DNA from: Candidatus Bathyarchaeota archaeon B26-1
Lineage (GTDB): Archaea > Thermoproteota > Bathyarchaeia > Bathyarchaeales > B26-1
Assembly (NCBI GenBank): GCA_001593925.1
Contig: LUCD01000076.1
Location: 1 to 7,398, forward strand
Length of the DNA: 7,398 bases
Reading direction: 5' to 3'
Program-made: the position numbers and the translations under genes
The notes under the pieces: model-generated
What the model was told of the DNA's origin: nothing
What the model saw: the letters and a program-made list of their open reading frames with translations, nothing else
The model's database searches: none
Shown: positions 5,751 to 7,398 of the stretch, in pieces
Layout of the letters: each line of letters opens with the position of its first letter
How positions within the stretch are numbered: the stretch's first letter is position 1

Positions 5751-5762
5751 TTGATATTTATC
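5751..5762 (-). promoter_or_regulatory. TATA box of glycosyltransferase gene
   Basis: The minus strand reads GATAAATATCAA, a good archaeal TATA box. Transcription should begin near 5731, only about 3 nt before the most upstream TTG. If so, either the mRNA is essentially leaderless from 5728, or translation begins at 5713/5707 using the GGAGAG that follows the first TTG. Confidence 0.5.
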
Positions 5763-5801
5763 TCATTTTCTCCATACTCCGCCTTTTCACCCTACTCATC
5801 T

Positions 5802-5831
5802 CAAGCGTTAAGAATCTTAAGGGTACGCTTG
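5802..5831. repeat. Nested dyad symmetry upstream of the glycosyltransferase promoter
   Basis: The outer arms CAAGCGT (5802-5808) and ACGCTTG (5825-5831) are exact reverse complements, and within them lies the palindrome TTAAGAATCTTAA (5808-5820). The inner arms are only 1 nt apart, so this suits a dimeric DNA-binding site better than an RNA hairpin. It lies about 40 bp upstream of the TATA box at 5751-5762, between the rhomboid stop and the glycosyltransferase. Confidence 0.45.
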
Positions 5832-5954
5832 GATTAGGTGGTAGAGCCTTAAGCCTCTCAGGTCGGTTGGTGATGCGAAAAGAATTAACTCGAGGAGCCT
5901 CTTAACGGTTCTTGGAAAGGCGAGTTCTGAAAAGAGGTGTTAGCATTCAACGGC

Positions 5955-6629
5955 TCAGAACCCAAGTTGAAGGAGGCCAGCCGATAGGAACAATGAGACT
6001 GCAAAGTACGCTATCAAGAGCACGACTGCTATTAGGAGGTTCCTCTTCCACAATCCGCGGCTCCACCTCACACCCATGGGGAACCCAACCAGAAAGCCGA
6101 AGATGTGCGCCTCATACCCCACACTCCCTCCAGTAGCATAGAGGACAGCTACAACATTGTATAGGAAGTATATGATCGCCACCAGCCCTAGAGGCATGAA
6201 GAAGAGCCAAGAGAACTTCAAAGGCTTCGTGAGCATGGCTATGGCCGCCAACGTGAAGATGGCGGCCGACGCCCCGAGCATCACGGTCTTCATACCGTAG
6301 AAGATTATGCCAGCCATGAACGACAAGGCTCCCCCCGTAAGGAAGGCCGCCACAACCCTCTTTGCTCCAAGCTCCTTCTCTAAGGAGTTTCCGAACACGA
6401 AGAGGAAGATCATGTTCCCGATCAGGTGGGTGAGATCGGCGTGGATGAAGATCGCCGCCACAACAGATGTAACGTACCCTTTAAAGAAGGTTTCACCCTG
6501 GAAGACTAGGAGAGCGTCTAGGAGCTTAGGCTCAACGTACGACTTGAGGACACTGGCTTCTGAACTAGCATACCAGTAGAAGAGGCTTAAAAGGACGCAG
6601 AGCATTATCAGCAGGTTCGTCTTACTCAA
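5955..6629 (-). CDS. Rhomboid-family intramembrane serine protease
   Basis: Multi-pass membrane protease that cleaves transmembrane substrates within the bilayer. It has 224 aa, about six predicted helices (roughly 6-21, 54-80, 92-112, 116-134, 141-164, 170-188) and an extra C-terminal hydrophobic segment at about 197-219, so a 6+1 layout is possible. Catalytic features: IHADLTHLIGNMIFLFVFGN (62-81) with H68 and N72 of the rhomboid H...N motif; the nucleophile S121 in LGASAAIF (GxSx); and H175 in GYEAHIFGFLVG, completing the Ser-His dyad. A is the residue before H175, and the usual following GG is FG here. The start is TTG 6629-6627 with AAGGG about 10 nt upstream; ATG at 6605 (residue 9) is an alternative that still leaves the first helix. 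Its substrate is unknown. It is separated by 226 bp from the glycosyltransferase and preceded by a long region with a candidate structured RNA. Confidence 0.93.
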   Translation of the reverse strand: MSKTNLLIMLCVLLSLFYWYASSEASVLKSYVEPKLLDALLVFQGETFFKGYVTSVVAAIFIHADLTHLIGNMIFLFVFGNSLEKELGAKRVVAAFLTGGALSFMAGIIFYGMKTVMLGASAAIFTLAAIAMLTKPLKFSWLFFMPLGLVAIIYFLYNVVAVLYATGGSVGYEAHIFGFLVGFPMGVRWSRGLWKRNLLIAVVLLIAYFAVSLFLSAGLLQLGF

Positions 6630-6682
6630 AGAGGGCTACCCTTCCGTCTCGTCCAACCGTTGAACTGAACAATAGCCACTCA

Positions 6683-6692
6683 GCATAAAAGT
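6683..6692 (-). promoter_or_regulatory. Possible TATA box proximal to rhomboid gene
   Basis: The minus strand reads ACTTTTATGC, predicting initiation near 6662 and a leader of about 33 nt that contains the AAGGG ribosome binding site. It is a weaker TATA match than the one at 6971-6979, so a longer transcript from there is the competing possibility. Confidence 0.3.
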
Positions 6693-6799
6693 CTTTTGTG
6701 GGAACCACCCTTAATAATGCATAAACATAAGCCGGCAACCCAGGCTCATCAACGACTAACCAGGACAAAACATTGATCCATCCCTATTAAAAGCCTCCT

Positions 6800-6823
6800 A
6801 AAACGAAAATGCCCAGACCGGGC
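6800..6823 (-). terminator. Hairpin plus T-tract on minus strand
   Basis: On the minus strand GCCC-GGTCT-GGGC (6823-6811) is followed by ATTTTCGTTTT (6810-6800), which looks like an intrinsic terminator. The hairpin uses the same bases as the 3' arm of the P1 stem of the structured RNA, so the two foldings exclude each other. Short stem of 4 bp, so strength is uncertain. Confidence 0.4.
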
Positions 6824-6950
6824 CTAAGCCTCATCACTTGACCAGCCCATAGGTGCAACGTCTTTGTCGTCCGCCGGCCTTCAGCTGTTTCGGCCGGAGG
6901 ACTCGTTGCACCTATGCAAGCGATAAAGCTTGCTCCCCGGCCTAGGCAAC
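6800..6950 (-). ncRNA. Candidate structured RNA (independent small RNA or rhomboid leader)
   Basis: About 150 nt with a three-part fold. P1 pairs 6936-6948 with 6810-6822 over 13 positions: on the plus strand two are A-C mismatches, but on the minus strand both become G-U wobbles, so only the minus-strand RNA is fully paired. Inside P1 are P2 (6916-6921 with 6928-6933, GCAAGC/GCTTGC, 6-nt loop) and P3 (6904-6916 with 6848-6860, 13 bp perfect). P3 continues past an 8-versus-1 nt bulge into P3b (6892-6902 with 6869-6879, 10 of 11 pairs, 12-nt loop). P2 and P3 share one base, so they probably stack. The stretch 6823-6847 is unpaired. A TATA box at 6971-6979 predicts transcription from about 6950, the base of P1, and a T-tract follows P1. 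I could not match it to tRNA, 5S, SRP, RNase P or box C/D RNA. Confidence 0.5.
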
Positions 6951-6966
6951 TCTTTATTTTAGAGTT
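6948..6966. repeat. 6-bp inverted repeat at the predicted transcription start
   Basis: AACTCT (6948-6953) and AGAGTT (6961-6966) are exact reverse complements around a 7-nt T-rich spacer. The pair covers the predicted minus-strand initiation site near 6950, where a bound repressor would block transcription. Confidence 0.4.
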
Positions 6967-6970
6967 TGTT

Positions 6971-6979
6971 GATATAAAG
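6971..6979 (-). promoter_or_regulatory. TATA box of the structured RNA/rhomboid leader
   Basis: The minus strand reads CTTTATATC, a near-consensus archaeal TATA box preceded by an A-rich segment. Its centre is about 25 bp from 6950, where the P1 stem begins. Confidence 0.5.
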
Positions 6980-6980
6980 T

Positions 6981-7010
6981 TTTTTATGCATATTTTTAGA
7001 ATATTTTATC
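6981..7010 (+). promoter_or_regulatory. AT-rich promoter region of the 3' partial gene
   Basis: Two TATA-like elements are possible on the plus strand: TTTTTATGCATA (6981-6992; start about 7013-7018) and AATATTTTAT (7000-7009; start about 7031, which is itself an in-frame GTG). The tract is much richer in A+T than its surroundings, and I cannot choose between the two. Confidence 0.4.
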
Positions 7011-7045
7011 TAACATTTTAGACTTTCAATGTGGATGGGTCAGTG

Positions 7046-7398
7046 TTGGGTAAGTTCGAGGAGGACCTCGACGTTCTTTTGGAGAAGCTTGGCAGGGACT
7101 CTGAGGGTAGTGTTAGAGCTAGGTTGAGGGTCTTGAGGAACAGGCTTGTTCATCTCCACAGGAGAAGTCTTGTCAAGATCAACCACTCAGTTATGGAGCT
7201 TGTGTGCGCCAAGTATCTTTTGGAGGCCGGTTACGACGTTACTCTTGAGAGAGACCTCGACGGGCTCTCCTGCGACATCTACGCCGTTAAGGGGCTTGGG
7301 ACGCTTATAGTGGAGGTTGAGACGGGATTCGTCCCCCCTGAACACGCTTTAGACCCCCTAACATACTGTAGAGCTAGGATAGCCAGCAAGATAACCAG
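7046..7398 (+). CDS. Conserved archaeal protein with possible PD-(D/E)XK-like nuclease core, 3' end outside window
   Basis: The first 117 codons are present and the frame runs off the window. An N-terminal helical, arginine-rich segment (4-48) contains RARLRVLRNRLVHLHRRSLV (24-43). It is followed by NHSVMELVCAKYLLEAGYDV (46-65), LSCDIYAV (74-81) and LIVEVETGF (87-95). The order helix with Glu (E51), then Asp (D77), then E-x-E (E90, E92) recalls the restriction-endonuclease-like fold, with E in place of the usual K. The run FVPPEHALDPLTYCRARIA seems familiar to me from uncharacterised archaeal proteins, but I know no demonstrated function. TTG 7046 is chosen because TTG is this region's habitual start and GGATGGG (7033-7039) sits 6 nt upstream. 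GTG at 7043 or 7031 are in-frame alternatives, and TAG at 7019 bounds the frame. Leucine and valine codons here favour CTT/GTT/TTG. Confidence 0.7.
   Translation, partial: MGKFEEDLDVLLEKLGRDSEGSVRARLRVLRNRLVHLHRRSLVKINHSVMELVCAKYLLEAGYDVTLERDLDGLSCDIYAVKGLGTLIVEVETGFVPPEHALDPLTYCRARIASKIT

Larger units (their letters stand above)
6630..7030. other. Long intergenic region holding a structured-RNA candidate and divergent promoters
   Basis: No protein is encoded in these roughly 400 bases. From left to right: the immediate rhomboid upstream region with TATA-like ACTTTTATGC on the minus strand (6683-6692); a small GTGG-GAA-CCAC dyad (6698-6708); the hairpin and T-tract at 6800-6823; the nested fold at 6810-6948; and a strikingly AT-rich tract at 6951-7020 that carries promoter-like elements in both directions. 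Confidence 0.7.

Noticed and set aside
5870..5929. GTGATGC ... CTGA on the plus strand as a box C/D RNA
   Set aside because: The last C-box base is wrong, internal D'/C' boxes are missing, and flanking terminal stem pairing is absent.
6831..6837. Perfect box C sequence (GTGATGA) on the minus strand
   Set aside because: No D box (CTGA) or D'/C' pair follows at a workable distance, so a box C/D guide RNA is not supported.
6848..6916. The large inverted repeat as a transposon end, MITE or CRISPR repeat
   Set aside because: No target-site duplication, no transposase and no repeated unit are visible in the window; the strand-specific G-U wobbles of the outer stem argue for RNA. A genome-wide copy count would settle it.
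6951..7020. AT-rich tract as a replication origin
   Set aside because: No Orc1/Cdc6 gene, no recognisable origin recognition box and no further repeat cluster are present; promoter function explains the composition.

Overview
The window is archaeal chromosomal DNA, most likely from a thermophilic member of the TACK/Thermoproteota side (Bathyarchaeia-, Caldarchaeales- or Korarchaeia-like). The placement is inference. The evidence is archaeal-type S15, separate Kae1 and Bud32 genes, a protein with the C-terminal Fe-S signature of TFE-beta/RPC39, TATA-box promoters in the gaps, arginine codons dominated by AGG/AGA, and very frequent TTG start codons (at least six of ten genes). I found no tRNA, rRNA, CRISPR array or transposase.

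Layout, left to right. 1-308 (minus) is the N-terminal two thirds of rps15. It diverges from 487-783 (plus), a small zinc-ribbon/DUF4342 protein. That gene ends convergently, with a 10-bp overlap, on a compact three-gene minus-strand operon: Kae1 (3122-2076), Bud32 (2071-1421) and an ITPase/HAM1 (1424-774). Kae1 and Bud32 are the two catalytic/regulatory subunits of KEOPS, the tRNA t6A complex. A 76-bp divergent promoter region separates Kae1 from a plus-strand pair: a 124-aa winged-helix protein with a C-x2-C-x5-C-x10-C cluster (TFE-beta/RPC39-like) and rrmJ/ftsJ, a 2'-O-ribose methyltransferase. So 1-4200 is almost wholly information processing: translation, tRNA modification, transcription initiation, rRNA methylation and nucleotide-pool cleansing.

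From 4199 to 4519 lies a gene-poor stretch with a perfect 9-bp inverted repeat, a TATA-like element, hairpins and a possible 25-codon ORF behind a strong Shine-Dalgarno sequence. Then follow a MurG/UGT-like GT-B glycosyltransferase (5728-4520, minus) and a rhomboid intramembrane serine protease (6629-5955, minus), each probably with its own promoter.

The most interesting region is 6630-7045. It holds an elaborate nested structure at about 6800-6950. On the minus strand the closing stem is completely paired because its two imperfect positions become G-U wobbles. A good TATA box sits 25 bp before the stem and a hairpin plus T-tract follows it. I read this as an undescribed structured RNA, or as a long regulatory leader of the rhomboid gene. 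The window ends in the first 117 codons of a conserved archaeal protein with a possible PD-(D/E)XK-like nuclease core, transcribed divergently from that RNA.
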